Under the pieces are notes generated by a model, which was not told the origin of the DNA, did no database searches, and saw only the letters and a list, made by a program, of their open reading frames with translations. Shown one piece after another: positions 35,065 to 44,022 of a stretch of DNA of 58,042 bases (its first letter is position 1; the number at the start of each line of letters is the position of its first letter). A program made the position numbers and the translations under genes. Source of the DNA: Roseibacillus sp. (GTDB lineage: Bacteria; Verrucomicrobiota; Verrucomicrobiia; Verrucomicrobiales; Akkermansiaceae); assembly GCA_002686085.1 (NCBI GenBank), contig NZAC01000064.1, positions 1 through 58,042 of the forward strand. The letters run 5' to 3'.

Positions 35065-35757
35065 CTATCCAGTTGTTTTCCGTAACGTCCCACAAGCCCT
35101 CATAAAAAAAATACTATAGAAAACCGGAATAAGGCCAAAGCATGCTCCAATGATCAAATCCGCTTCCAGCATTGGGCTCTCCAAATGTTCAGGAACGCCA
35201 ACAAGAGGAAGGGGGTATGCTCCATCACTCCATGCATAGGCGAGAGCTACCACGCCTACTGAAAGAACTAGCCATCCCAAGCGTGCAATTGATCTTGGCG
35301 CCCTCCTACGAGTTGCGAGAAGGGCTATCCCGAAGGAGACAGCCCATAGAGCAGCCCCGATTGCAGGTGTGAGCAAGAGCACAAGCATGAACCCCACCCC
35401 ACCTCCTATCACCATGAGGATACCAAAGGTGCTGAGAATATTTTTGAGAGCTCCGAGGGGAAATGCCGTGCCATCTGAGCGCGCCTTATGCAAGGCCAGC
35501 AGACTCGAGTAAAGTGCCACGAGGAGCAGGGCTATCAGCCAACAAACTCCCCAAGCAAGTTCCGAGATACCCGTTGTTGCGACCGTTCCCTTGTCGAGAT
35601 CCGACATCTCGCGGAGAAAAAGTACGGAAGAGAGTATCAGCACAAGGGTTCCTCCACCCAGCAGGGCCAGTCGTAGAACAGCAAGATAGGCGGACCCCCG
35701 TCCCTGCGGGGATCCCGCTCCCCGGTGAGCCTTAACCTCCTTCGCCTTACTCTTCAC
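35065..35757 (-). CDS. Multi-pass membrane protein of unknown function
   Basis: A 230-residue protein if it starts at GTG 35757 (an in-frame codon at 35841 gives 258). About six membrane segments are visible (for example LAVLRLALLGGGTLVLILSS, WGVCWLIALLLVALYSSLLA, LSTFGILMVIGGGVGFMLV and IIGACFGLIPVFYSIFFM). A stretch of basic residues precedes the first. No family was recognised. It is divergent from the rpsB operon. Confidence 0.5.
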   Translation of the reverse strand: MKSKAKEVKAHRGAGSPQGRGSAYLAVLRLALLGGGTLVLILSSVLFLREMSDLDKGTVATTGISELAWGVCWLIALLLVALYSSLLALHKARSDGTAFPLGALKNILSTFGILMVIGGGVGFMLVLLLTPAIGAALWAVSFGIALLATRRRAPRSIARLGWLVLSVGVVALAYAWSDGAYPLPLVGVPEHLESPMLEADLIIGACFGLIPVFYSIFFMRACGTLRKTTG

Positions 35758-35882
35758 GGCAACCAGCGTACATTTTCGCCCGAGAGATTCAAACCGACAG
35801 AGCCTGTCCCAGAGGCAGCCATTCCCTTTTCGCGCCCCCAAGACTACAATTTAAGGGAAATTTCTTGCCAAGGAGGTCTCAA

Positions 35883-36005
35883 TTGCCTACTTCCCCCGCC
35901 CCTTCCTCGCGCCGCCGCAGAACAATGGAGAGCCGAAGGGGAACAATACGCGGCGGGCCTCCTGACAAAAGAGCTTCTGTGAATCAACGGAAGACACCGA
36001 AATGA
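35883..36005 (+). CDS. 40-residue basic ORF, candidate ribosomal protein (bTHX-like?)
   Basis: A small ORF begins with TTG at 35883, has a perfect AAGGAGGT six bases upstream (35870-35877), and ends with TGA that overlaps the rpsB ATG (ATGA). The 40-residue product is very basic; its second half reads ESRRGTIRGGPPDKR, which recalls the small ribosomal protein bTHX (SRRGKI--G pattern, about 27 residues). From its internal ATG at 35925 it would be 26 residues. Its match to bTHX is loose and unproven. The stop-start overlap suggests it is translationally coupled to rpsB, either as a true protein or a leader peptide. Confidence 0.55.
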   Translation: MPTSPAPSSRRRRTMESRRGTIRGGPPDKRASVNQRKTPK

Positions 36006-36685
36006 TAAACGACCTAATAAAGGAAATGGTAGAGGCGGGAGTCCATTACGGACACCAGACCCGCAAATGGAACCCAGGAATGCGCCCCTACCTGATGAGG
36101 GATAAAGGAGGCATTCATATTATCAACCTCGAAGAGACCGTTCGCTGCCTCGACAAGGCTTCGGACTTCATCTCCGGGCTGGCCGCCAAGAAGAGAAAGA
36201 TTCTTTTTGTCGGCTGTAAACAGCAGGCTCAGCAGGCAGTCAGCGAAGCAGCTCAGACAGCTGGACAATTTTACGTCAACCACCGGTGGCTGGGTGGCAC
36301 TCTGACAAACCTCGCCACCATCCGGAAATCTGTTGAACGTCTGAAATATCTCGAGGGCATCGAGAAGGCCCCGGAGTATAAGGCCATGTCAAAGAAAGAG
36401 CTGGCCGCTCTGAACCGCGAAAAAAACAAACTTCTTCGCAACCTTCAGGGGATTCGCGAAATGGATAAGCCTCCCCAGGCTGTCGTCATTGTCGATACCG
36501 CCAAGGAATCCATCGCAGTCGCCGAAGCCCGGCGGCTCAAGATTCCCATTGTAGGAATCATTGATACCAATGGAGACCCCAGCGTCATCGATTACCCCAT
36601 TCCCGCAAATGACGACTCGATCCGCTCAGTGCGGATTATCTTGCAGAACCTTGTCGACTCCATCGTAGTTGCCAGCAAGGGCTAG
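36002..36685 (+). CDS. rpsB: 30S ribosomal protein S2 (uS2)
   Basis: A small-subunit ribosomal protein, 227 residues. It starts INDLIKEMVEAGVHYGHQTR and contains KWNPGMRPYL, FVGCKQQAQQAV, NHRWLGGTLTNLATI and PIVGIIDTNGDPSVIDYPIP, all typical of S2. It is followed 86 bases later by tsf, the usual gene order. The start overlaps the stop of a 40-codon ORF with a strong ribosome site. Confidence 0.97.
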   Translation: MINDLIKEMVEAGVHYGHQTRKWNPGMRPYLMRDKGGIHIINLEETVRCLDKASDFISGLAAKKRKILFVGCKQQAQQAVSEAAQTAGQFYVNHRWLGGTLTNLATIRKSVERLKYLEGIEKAPEYKAMSKKELAALNREKNKLLRNLQGIREMDKPPQAVVIVDTAKESIAVAEARRLKIPIVGIIDTNGDPSVIDYPIPANDDSIRSVRIILQNLVDSIVVASKG

Positions 36686-36771
36686 AGCGCGTCCCTTTCA
36701 GGCAGAAGCTGCATTAAGCTCCGCCCCTAAAGGGCTCATCTGAACCGATCAACACCAAGCTTACCACCCCA

Positions 36772-37641
36772 ATGTCTATTACCGCCTCTCAAGTTAAGGA
36801 ACTCCGCGACCGCACCAATGCAGGCATGATGGAGTGCAAAAAAGCACTACAGGAAACTGATGGAGATATCGAGGCTGCCATCAAAAAGCTGCGGGAAGCC
36901 GGGGCTATCAAGGCCGCCAAGAAGGCGGATCGCTCCGCGAAGGAAGGCATCGTTGCCGCACAAATTGACCCGGACGCCAAGCATGGCATCCTTGCAGAGA
37001 TCAACTGCGAGACCGACTTCGTAGCCAAGAACGACAACTTTCAGGCATTTGTAGCGGAGCTGGTCAGGGCCGTCGCAGAGTCGGGAGCTACCGATGTGGA
37101 GGCCGCGCACGCACTTCCGCATGCCGACGGCAGTATCGAGGACTTCGTAAAGTCCAAGGTGATTGAACTTGGAGAGAACCTGCAGTTCCGCCGGATGACA
37201 CGCTACGATATGGAGGGATCAGGATTGGTCGGTTCCTATATCCACCTCGGAGGCAAGGTCGGGGTCATGCTGGAAGTCGGGTGCGAAAGCGACAATACCG
37301 CGTCAAACGATGACTTCCGGGCCCTCGTCAAGGACCTGACCCTCCACATTGCCGCACTTTCTCCTGCAGGGATCAACCGCGACGATATTCCCGCCGAACT
37401 CGTTGAGTCGGAGAAGGCAATCGCCCGGAAGGAGCTGGAAGCCCGCGGAGTCCCCGCAGAACGTATCGACGGAGCCGCCCAGGGAAAACTTGGCAAATTC
37501 TACGCCGAGCGGTGCCTGCTGGAGCAAGCTTTCGTTAAGGACCCAGACGTTTCTGTGGGAGCACTCCTTGAGACGACGGGAAAGTCACTTGGTGATACCC
37601 TGTCAATTCGTCGGTTTGTGCGCTACGCTCTAGGAGAGTAA
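36772..37641 (+). CDS. tsf: Elongation factor Ts
   Basis: The GDP exchange factor for EF-Tu, 289 residues. The N-terminal UBA-like region reads SQVKELRDRTNAGMMECKKAL, and INCETDFVAKND is the family signature near 81-92. The C-terminal part repeats the core fold. The terminator at 37671-37700 ends the rpsB-tsf transcript. Confidence 0.97.
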   Translation: MSITASQVKELRDRTNAGMMECKKALQETDGDIEAAIKKLREAGAIKAAKKADRSAKEGIVAAQIDPDAKHGILAEINCETDFVAKNDNFQAFVAELVRAVAESGATDVEAAHALPHADGSIEDFVKSKVIELGENLQFRRMTRYDMEGSGLVGSYIHLGGKVGVMLEVGCESDNTASNDDFRALVKDLTLHIAALSPAGINRDDIPAELVESEKAIARKELEARGVPAERIDGAAQGKLGKFYAERCLLEQAFVKDPDVSVGALLETTGKSLGDTLSIRRFVRYALGE

Positions 37642-37670
37642 CGCTCGCCCAACCCACAACCTTTTATGCA

Positions 37671-37700
37671 AACCCCGCGCTTACCCGCGGGGTTTTTTGT
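37671..37700 (+). terminator. Intrinsic terminator of rpsB-tsf
   Basis: AACCCCGCG pairs with CGCGGGGTT (37671-37679 and 37686-37694) over a 6-base loop, followed by TTTTGTT. It lies 29 bases past the tsf stop. Confidence 0.92.
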
Positions 37701-37780
37701 TCTGCATCGGGCTCGCTCGCTTTCCCCGAAAGCCAAAATAATTCTGGCCTTCCCTCCTCCGCACGCTTAGGCGCTTAACT

Positions 37781-38323
37781 GTGATCTCCAAACTGCTTTC
37801 CCCTCTGTTGATTCTCCTCCTCTGGCTCACCTCTGGAAATATCCTTCAGGCAGGTAAGCTCTCTTTTTCGAATGGCCGCTTCTCTGTCGAGATTCCTGCC
37901 GGATGGAAAAAATCTTCACTAAAGGAAGAAAGCTCCGCTCTACTGCAATTCGATGCCCCGGGCGGCTCAGGTTCTTTTTCCACCTACCAACTCCCGGTAG
38001 TGAAAGAGAGGAAGGCCGACCTTGAAGGGACCCTCACGGCACGAATCAGAGCGTTTGAAAAGGCTGGTCTGAAGCTCAGTGCCAAGGTCCAATCGCAAAA
38101 GCAGGAGAACTTCGACGGCAAACCCGCAATCTTCGGAGTGGTCCCCGTGGAGGCAACCGCTCAGGGCATGGTCGTCAGGTTTACCTATTATCTTGTCCTC
38201 ATCGATGCGAAGGATTCCGTAATCCTCATGCAGGCGGCTCTTCCCCGGCCCCTCACCCCAGAGCTCCAAAAAGATGCACTCTCGATCATCCAGTCCTTCC
38301 GGGAAAAATCTCCTGGATTCTGA
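37781..38323 (+). CDS. Secreted hypothetical protein (PsbP/DcrB-like fold possible)
   Basis: A 180-residue protein starting at GTG 37781, with a signal peptide (LLILLLWLTSGNILQAG). The mature sequence FSNGRFSVEIPAGWKKSS, then LLQFDAP...SFSTYQLP and a final ALSIIQSFR is the layout of small PsbP/DcrB-type exported proteins. No enzyme motif is seen. It has its own transcript after the rpsB-tsf terminator and is convergent with mazG (2 bases between stops). Confidence 0.55.
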   Translation: MISKLLSPLLILLLWLTSGNILQAGKLSFSNGRFSVEIPAGWKKSSLKEESSALLQFDAPGGSGSFSTYQLPVVKERKADLEGTLTARIRAFEKAGLKLSAKVQSQKQENFDGKPAIFGVVPVEATAQGMVVRFTYYLVLIDAKDSVILMQAALPRPLTPELQKDALSIIQSFREKSPGF

Positions 38324-38325
38324 CC

Positions 38326-39135
38326 CTATCTTTCCGACGGCAACGATTTCGCACGCACCCAGCCGCTCTCCATCTCCTCCAGGCTGGCATCCTTAAGCGA
38401 GTTGCCTCTTGCAAGTAGTTCCCTCTCCATCACCGCGAACCGGTCCTCGAATTTTACATTCGTCCCCTCCAGGGCAGCTTCGGGGTCGACCCCCAGTTTG
38501 CGGGCCAGATTCACAACGGAAAAAAGTAAGTCTCCCACTTCGGCCTCGAGAGCACGAGTTGCCTCCTCTCCATTAGTGGGCAACTCATCCTTTACCTCCT
38601 TTAGCTCTTCATCGATTTTAGCCACAACCCCCACAAGGTCCGGCCAGTCGAAGCCCACCTTACTGGCCTTTTTCTGGAGCTTTCCCGCTCGCAGGACAGC
38701 AGGGAGGCCCTTCCCCACTCCATATAGATAGGGCTTCGCCTCATCTCCTTTTTCCTCCCGCTTGATCTCTTCCCACCGGTTTAGAACCGCTCCCGTACTC
38801 TTGGCTTCGCCATCGGAATAGACATGCGGATGACGCCGCACCAGCTTATCGCAAATCCCCTTCGCGATATCGTCAAGGTTGTATCTCCCTTGTTCCTCAG
38901 CGAGCTCACCATGAAACACGACTTGTAAAAGCAGGTCTCCCAGTTCTTCCTCCAGATGCACCCAATCTTCCCGCCGGATCGCATCGACAGTTTCATACGT
39001 TTCCTCGATTAAATTTGAAATGAGACTGGCATGAGACTGCTCCGCATCCCAGGGGCACCCCCCCGGAGCCCGCAGCCTATGCATGATGGCCCGCAGCCTC
39101 TCCATTTGACGCCCAGGAACCGCGCAATTGATCAT
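38326..39135 (-). CDS. mazG: Nucleoside triphosphate pyrophosphohydrolase
   Basis: A house-cleaning enzyme that hydrolyses NTPs to NMPs and pyrophosphate, removing abnormal nucleotides. GGCPWDAEQSH is near 25-35, and the two EExxE-type metal sites are in IEETYETVD and EEELGDLLLQVVFH; VLNRWEEIKREEK and EVGDLLFSVVNLARKLGVDPE follow in the second half, as in full-length MazG. The start is not certain: ATG 39135 (MINCAVPGRQ) or 39105 (MERLRAIMHRL). Confidence 0.92.
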   Translation of the reverse strand: MINCAVPGRQMERLRAIMHRLRAPGGCPWDAEQSHASLISNLIEETYETVDAIRREDWVHLEEELGDLLLQVVFHGELAEEQGRYNLDDIAKGICDKLVRRHPHVYSDGEAKSTGAVLNRWEEIKREEKGDEAKPYLYGVGKGLPAVLRAGKLQKKASKVGFDWPDLVGVVAKIDEELKEVKDELPTNGEEATRALEAEVGDLLFSVVNLARKLGVDPEAALEGTNVKFEDRFAVMERELLARGNSLKDASLEEMESGWVRAKSLPSER

Positions 39136-39245
39136 TTCCTCATCCGTCACAGGGGAAGTGAAAGCGAAATCAGGGCGAAAAGAGAGCCTTAAAAAATATC
39201 GCCACACCTCACAGGCCGCTCCCTGCCGACGACTTCCCTCGCTGC

Positions 39246-40121
39246 TTATTTATTGCCTGAATCACTGAGAAGCCTTCTCTCCTCTTCCGTAAGCGACTGC
39301 AGACCATGCTCGTTGATCTTATCAAGAATCCGGTCAACGGCGGCGGCGTCTCCCCCGCGGTCCTTGATTTTTGGCCCAAGCTTACGGGTGTAGCTCTTTT
39401 TCTCTTTGGTGATACGAATTCCAAAGCCTCCTCGTTTCCTTGAGGCTCCACCCTGGGAGCGTGCAAGATTCTGAAGAAATTGACGGAGCATGGGAATTTT
39501 CCACATGAGAAACCCTGCCAGCGCCCCTCCGAGATGCCCGGCCTCTCCCCCTGCATTCCTCCCTCCAGAAAGAACCACGAACGCGCCCCAGGCGAGCATG
39601 ATAATGGCAAGAAGCCGCATGGTGAGAGTCACCGGGGGAAAAAGGAGCTGAACCCGCATATCCGGCGCGATCAACGCCGCAACAGCCAGAATACCAAAAA
39701 TTCCTCCAGATGCTCCGACCACGCCGATATCCGGGTCTGAATTAATGGAAACGAGAACGGCGTAACCGAGGGCACCCGCCCCACCACAGAGGAGATAAAA
39801 GGCGAGAAACGCCCGGCTTCGGAGCTGCTGCTCGACAAATGCACCAAAAAAATAAATCGCAATGGAATTGAAGAGGAGGTGCCCAAAATCTACATGAAGA
39901 AACTGGAATGTGATGAACCTCCAGATCTGGAAGCCCATAATACCCTTTTCGACCGTGAAGCAGCCCACTGCTTCAAACGCGTCCCTCAAATCGACCAAAA
40001 GTCCTAGAACGAACACTCCCAGATTGAGAATCAGGAGCCACTTAACAACCGGAGTACGAGCCAGACGTCCAGAGGAACTCCCTCCCCCATCCCTGAAATA
40101 CTCTCTGTCGGCATATCCCAT
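39246..40121 (-). CDS. Rhomboid family intramembrane serine protease with DUF6576-like tail
   Basis: A 291-residue membrane protease that cuts substrate helices inside the bilayer. The catalytic Ser138 is in GASGG (136-140) and His196 in AGHLGGALAG; the HxxxN stretch HLLFN is at 81-85. Six hydrophobic segments are seen. The cytoplasmic C-terminus (about 245-291: VDRILDKINEHGLQSLTEEERRLL) is the DUF6576-type tail seen in many rhomboids of Bacteroidota and related phyla. It is the first of two rhomboid genes in the window. Confidence 0.92.
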   Translation of the reverse strand: MGYADREYFRDGGGSSSGRLARTPVVKWLLILNLGVFVLGLLVDLRDAFEAVGCFTVEKGIMGFQIWRFITFQFLHVDFGHLLFNSIAIYFFGAFVEQQLRSRAFLAFYLLCGGAGALGYAVLVSINSDPDIGVVGASGGIFGILAVAALIAPDMRVQLLFPPVTLTMRLLAIIMLAWGAFVVLSGGRNAGGEAGHLGGALAGFLMWKIPMLRQFLQNLARSQGGASRKRGGFGIRITKEKKSYTRKLGPKIKDRGGDAAAVDRILDKINEHGLQSLTEEERRLLSDSGNK

Positions 40122-40285
40122 AGTTCGGCTTTCTCATACCATTGCTCGCCCCCTTTCTCAAGCGAAGCAGTCTCAATTACATACCGGTCAAAAACCAAAC
40201 TTCCATTGAACCCTGCCAACCCTGCATCTCAATTGCAGTTTTTGGTTCCCCGATTTCTCTGCATCTCACAATCTCGCCCGGTCAT

Positions 40286-42379
40286 ATGAAATTCGCCGGG
40301 CTCATTCTTCTTGTCCTCTTTTGTAATTCATTACTCGCCGGCGCAGGCCAGCTTACCGAGGCCGAGGTGAAATTAGCATCAGGACATCCACGGGCCACCT
40401 ATCGGGAGGTTCCTAACATCACCGCGATGGCCGAAGCTCTTCGCCGGGAACTATCTCTCAGGAACACTTATTCTTTTTCTCGGGGATGGTGGGTGTGGGA
40501 CCGCCTTCGTGCGCGCTACATCGACGGAGGGCGCCGCGATCGGAACGAAATATTAATCCTCCAAGCTGTGTTCCGCGCCTTGATTCTCGACTGGCATGCC
40601 AAACTTGAGAAACAAGGAGAGGAGGAGCTCATGTTTATCTTCTTTGTCACCACTGCTCCGGGCAGCAAGGTGGAGCGGAAACTTCCCGACGGAGCGGTTC
40701 TGAAAAGGGATTATCATGGTGGAGGCTACCATGGCGGCTGGGGGGGTGGGGCACGAATGCGGATCTACGAGGAACTCGTCAAGCAGAAGATGCTCACCGC
40801 GGAGGAACAGGCTCGATTCAAGGAGATCGTTTACCAGAGTATGAGCCGCCGCTTCCTCGACTTCAGCAAGGGCTCACAGTCGGCAGACAATCACTCTTTC
40901 GGAAATGCCGGAGGCATTGCGATGGCCTTGAAACTTTTTCCCGAAGCCCCGCAGGCACAGGAGGCCCGCGCATGGATCGGAAGAATCTGGAAGCATCTCG
41001 CTGATTTTGGTGATTGGACGGAATGGAACTATTTCCCTTACGGACCAATCTTCCTTCACGGGATGATCGATATCGCAGAGTCCATGGGCTGGATCGAAAC
41101 GGAAGCCGAGTTGATTCACGCCGTAGGAAAACGCGTGCTGGGATTCATCCATGGAGGAGGGCTACGGGGGGGGCCCAACTGTGGCAGTTCAGTGTTTTCA
41201 GACCGCGCTGCTCTTTATCGTGATCCATGGAACCTAGGCAACTACCGGGTTGAAAGCCCCGGACGGGACGGCCATTTCTGGTATCGGCTCGCCCAACATT
41301 ACCGCAATGGCCACTATCTGTGGGCAGCAACGCAGAGTGTTTTCGGTGGAGATCCGGCGAAATCACCTGGTATAGAATCCTTTAAAGCCGCCTACTCTAA
41401 GCGCTTCGGCTGGTTCCTGCAGAGGTCTATTCACCCCGAGGTCCCGGAGGACACCTCTCGTATTGGACTCCTAAGTGCCCTTAAATATAAAATTCCGGAG
41501 CGTCTTTACCTTGGGGCCAATCGCAAGGCCGGGACCCCCTTCGTCTCCTATTTCTTGTATCCAAAAAAAGACCAGCACCTCGATAGCCTCTCGGGGCAGC
41601 TTTACGAATACGTTGCTAATGGAGCCAAGTTTCTCCACAGCTCCGGCAAATACAGTATGCTTGGAAAAGGTGGTGGCACAGGGGAAGAAAGCCTCGATGT
41701 TCTTCTCGTCATGCAGGGGAAGAACCCTTTCCCGCTCCACCCTGACCGGGCCGAAGGAGGCGACTTCATCAGAAAGGGATCCATCGAGCTGATCCCCTCA
41801 GCACTAAAGGTAGGAAGTAATAGGCATGGTGACTCCTATGGCCAGTTTGGCTGGGAAAACTACTATGGAAAAGGCAGCAAGTGGATTCGCCGTACTGTCC
41901 TGACGAAAGAGGGCTTTCTAGTCGTATCGGACATCTACACTCCTTCTTCCGAAATGGAAGGCGGATACCTTGGCGGTCCGATATGGCATCTGGCACGTGA
42001 GGACGGTCAGAAAGATGGCCCCCGGAAGGAACCGTGGTTCGATGCCCCTGCTTTTGAACACGCCTGGTGGCAGAAATCCCCGCAGCGTATTCGACTTACC
42101 CTGCACCCAAGCAAGGATCTCAAATTCGGCCAGATATTTCAGAAAGCCTCCCAGGATCTCGATCCTAATATCACTTCATACGCATACCGCCCGGTCACAC
42201 CAGGGAAGCCTGCCCGCTTTCTTAGCGTTTTCACCCCCTACCCCGCCGGCACCCTCCCTCCGGAGATCGACACGGTCATCTCGAACCAAGGGGCCTGCTC
42301 AGCCTTATTCGCTGACATCAAGGTGGATATTTACCCAGATGGAGGGTGGCGCGTCACGAGGACACGGAGCCGGAACTGA
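40286..42379 (+). CDS. Large secreted protein, possibly a polysaccharide-active alpha/alpha-toroid enzyme
   Basis: A 697-residue exported protein; the ATG at 40286 is chosen because it begins a signal peptide (MKFAGLILLVLFCNSLLAG). The first 400 residues are helical and rich in Trp and Tyr with short repeats (FLDFSKGSQSADNHSFGNA, YFPYGPIFLHGMID), as in alpha/alpha-toroid lyases and glycosidases; the rest is beta-rich (GQFGWENYYGKGSKWIRRTV). This resembles heparinase- or alginate-lyase-type proteins, but no confident family or catalytic residues could be assigned. It ends 18 bases before a hairpin shared with the anti-sigma gene. Confidence 0.5.
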   Translation: MKFAGLILLVLFCNSLLAGAGQLTEAEVKLASGHPRATYREVPNITAMAEALRRELSLRNTYSFSRGWWVWDRLRARYIDGGRRDRNEILILQAVFRALILDWHAKLEKQGEEELMFIFFVTTAPGSKVERKLPDGAVLKRDYHGGGYHGGWGGGARMRIYEELVKQKMLTAEEQARFKEIVYQSMSRRFLDFSKGSQSADNHSFGNAGGIAMALKLFPEAPQAQEARAWIGRIWKHLADFGDWTEWNYFPYGPIFLHGMIDIAESMGWIETEAELIHAVGKRVLGFIHGGGLRGGPNCGSSVFSDRAALYRDPWNLGNYRVESPGRDGHFWYRLAQHYRNGHYLWAATQSVFGGDPAKSPGIESFKAAYSKRFGWFLQRSIHPEVPEDTSRIGLLSALKYKIPERLYLGANRKAGTPFVSYFLYPKKDQHLDSLSGQLYEYVANGAKFLHSSGKYSMLGKGGGTGEESLDVLLVMQGKNPFPLHPDRAEGGDFIRKGSIELIPSALKVGSNRHGDSYGQFGWENYYGKGSKWIRRTVLTKEGFLVVSDIYTPSSEMEGGYLGGPIWHLAREDGQKDGPRKEPWFDAPAFEHAWWQKSPQRIRLTLHPSKDLKFGQIFQKASQDLDPNITSYAYRPVTPGKPARFLSVFTPYPAGTLPPEIDTVISNQGACSALFADIKVDIYPDGGWRVTRTRSRN

Positions 42380-42396
42380 GCGCCTCCTATCAAAGC

Positions 42397-42420
42397 TGTC
42401 AGGGCCCTGTCGCCCTGACA
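42397..42420. terminator. GC-rich hairpin at a convergent gene end
   Basis: TGTCAGGGC (42397-42405) pairs with GCCCTGACA (42412-42420), a 9-bp stem with a 6-base loop. It covers the stop of the anti-sigma gene (minus) and lies 18 bases after the large secreted protein gene (plus). A T-run is missing on both sides, so the terminator call is weak. Confidence 0.4.
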
Positions 42421-43364
42421 AGGTCTGTTAGTACCTGTTCCTCGTGCTCACTCAGGAAAAACCATATCCTACTTTCGAGCCTCTGAGCGACCACTGCGAC
42501 GCCGGTCTCGGGGCATGTCCAACAGTCGGCAGCGACCCGCCACCCAGAGGGAGCATCCTTGACCGGCATGGTCGGAACCACGAAGACGTGAACAGGAACA
42601 TTCTCCACCTCGAAACAGAGATGGGCCGCTCGAGCCTCTCCGACCGTAGATACCCGGCAACCCAAGAGTTGCCCTCCAGAAATCTTCCTAGGAAGAGCCA
42701 TGAAATCAAACCGGGGCCCTCCCTCAGCCCGAATCCAATCCTGATAGCCATAAAGGCCATTCCCCTGAAGTTCGAATGGCAACTCTTGGCTAACCACAAC
42801 GAGGGCCTCCCGGCCGAGGGCCTGCAAAGTCATTGGTTCCCTCCCACTGGCCATGGAATCGGGGTTACTGGAGGTCAACTCGAAGGCGGCAAAGGCACCG
42901 ACCACAAGCAACCCCGTCAGAAGAACGACCTTCATCATTCCTTCCTTTCGCTCCCCGGAACTCGTGTAGTCCAGAGAATATCCCGGACTTGTAAGACCAC
43001 TGGCCCTACCTGCGACTTCCACTTTTAATACCGTCATCTGCTTCTCATCAGATGCCCCTACCTGCACAGGAGACCGCACCTCTCGGAGGCCTGCCTGATC
43101 CGCCGCAAGGTCTTCGGAAGAAGCTCTCGACCCTTTCTCCAATCTTACTGCAGCCAGAATGTCTTCCGGTAGGGACGCAGGAACCGGGATATCCTCAAAA
43201 GTTGCTGCGATCGCGGCGTCCCGCTTGCGCTCAGCTGATAGCCACGCCCCGAGGGCTGCATCCTCTGACGCAACGCCCAAGGCTTCCTCAAAATCCGCAC
43301 TCTCTTCGTCCGTTCCATCAGGACGAAGGCTCTGAAGAATGAAGCGTGCCTGCTCCCTATCCAT
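42399..43364 (-). CDS. Anti-sigma-factor-like membrane protein
   Basis: A 321-residue protein starting at ATG 43364. The cytoplasmic N-terminus (MDREQARFILQSLRPDGTDE... and a segment with the RKRDAAI stretch) may bind the sigma factor; one membrane helix (VVLLTGLLVVGAFAAFEL) lies in the middle, and the remainder is extracytoplasmic (DFMALPRKISGGQLLGCRV, CWTCPETGVAVVAQRL). Its start overlaps the stop of the sigma gene by 8 bases, the usual arrangement of coupled sigma/anti-sigma pairs. No zinc HxxxCxxC motif was seen, so it is an atypical anti-sigma. Confidence 0.7.
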   Translation of the reverse strand: MDREQARFILQSLRPDGTDEESADFEEALGVASEDAALGAWLSAERKRDAAIAATFEDIPVPASLPEDILAAVRLEKGSRASSEDLAADQAGLREVRSPVQVGASDEKQMTVLKVEVAGRASGLTSPGYSLDYTSSGERKEGMMKVVLLTGLLVVGAFAAFELTSSNPDSMASGREPMTLQALGREALVVVSQELPFELQGNGLYGYQDWIRAEGGPRFDFMALPRKISGGQLLGCRVSTVGEARAAHLCFEVENVPVHVFVVPTMPVKDAPSGWRVAADCWTCPETGVAVVAQRLESRIWFFLSEHEEQVLTDLVRATGP

Positions 43365-43818
43365 TCTTCCCCCCTCTGGCTTTTTCCTGAAGCTGATCCT
43401 TACCGCTGGCAATGCGCGACATCACAGTCCCGATCGGAAGGTCAAGAATAGTAGCTATCTCTCTATAATTGTGTCGCTGAAGATAGAATAATGTCAGGGC
43501 AGGAAGCAGGTCGGCGTCGAGAGAACCAAGCGGTTCGACGAGGTCCCCCGGCACCTTCGCAACTACAGCGGGTGAGAGCATCGCCTTTCCGACATTATCA
43601 ACTCTCGAGCCAAAACGACCTAAGTGTTCCCGGTAAAGAGTTGAGAAGAGCCCCTCATTTGCCTTCACGCACTTTACCCCCTCTCCTTGCCGTAGACTCC
43701 AGATCACGAACGTCCGGGTTACCAGATCGACAGCACGGTCCAAGTCCCGCACAAGTGAAAGAGCAAACCTGTACAAGGGTTGATTGTAGGCATCGACGAG
43801 CTCCTCAAATTGGTTCAT
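43357..43818 (-). CDS. ECF-type RNA polymerase sigma factor
   Basis: A 153-residue sigma factor. Residues about 1-80 show region 2 (LVDAYNQPLYRFALSLVRDLDRAVDLVTRTFVIW) and the last third shows region 4 (LTLFYLQRHNYREIATILDLPIGTVMSRIASGKDQL), the helix-turn-helix that reads the -35 box. The ATG at 43818 is preferred for its natural start. It is followed by, and overlaps, the membrane anti-sigma gene, so release by an envelope signal is likely. Its target genes are unknown. Confidence 0.87.
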   Translation of the reverse strand: MNQFEELVDAYNQPLYRFALSLVRDLDRAVDLVTRTFVIWSLRQGEGVKCVKANEGLFSTLYREHLGRFGSRVDNVGKAMLSPAVVAKVPGDLVEPLGSLDADLLPALTLFYLQRHNYREIATILDLPIGTVMSRIASGKDQLQEKARGGKNG

Positions 43819-44022
43819 AGCTCCACAGGCTTTGACTCTCTGCTTCTCTAAATTGCGGAGAGGGCTCACCTTTTCAACATTCTGTGATTAGCAGCAGATG
43901 CAAAAATTCAGAGGCCTTTAACGCTCTTTAGGGGAACAAGTTGGCCCGGATCGAGCCGCGAAGCAATCTGCATTCCTCCTTCCCCCCGGCAAGTCTCCCT
44001 GCTTCACTTCTGCCCTGACGAC

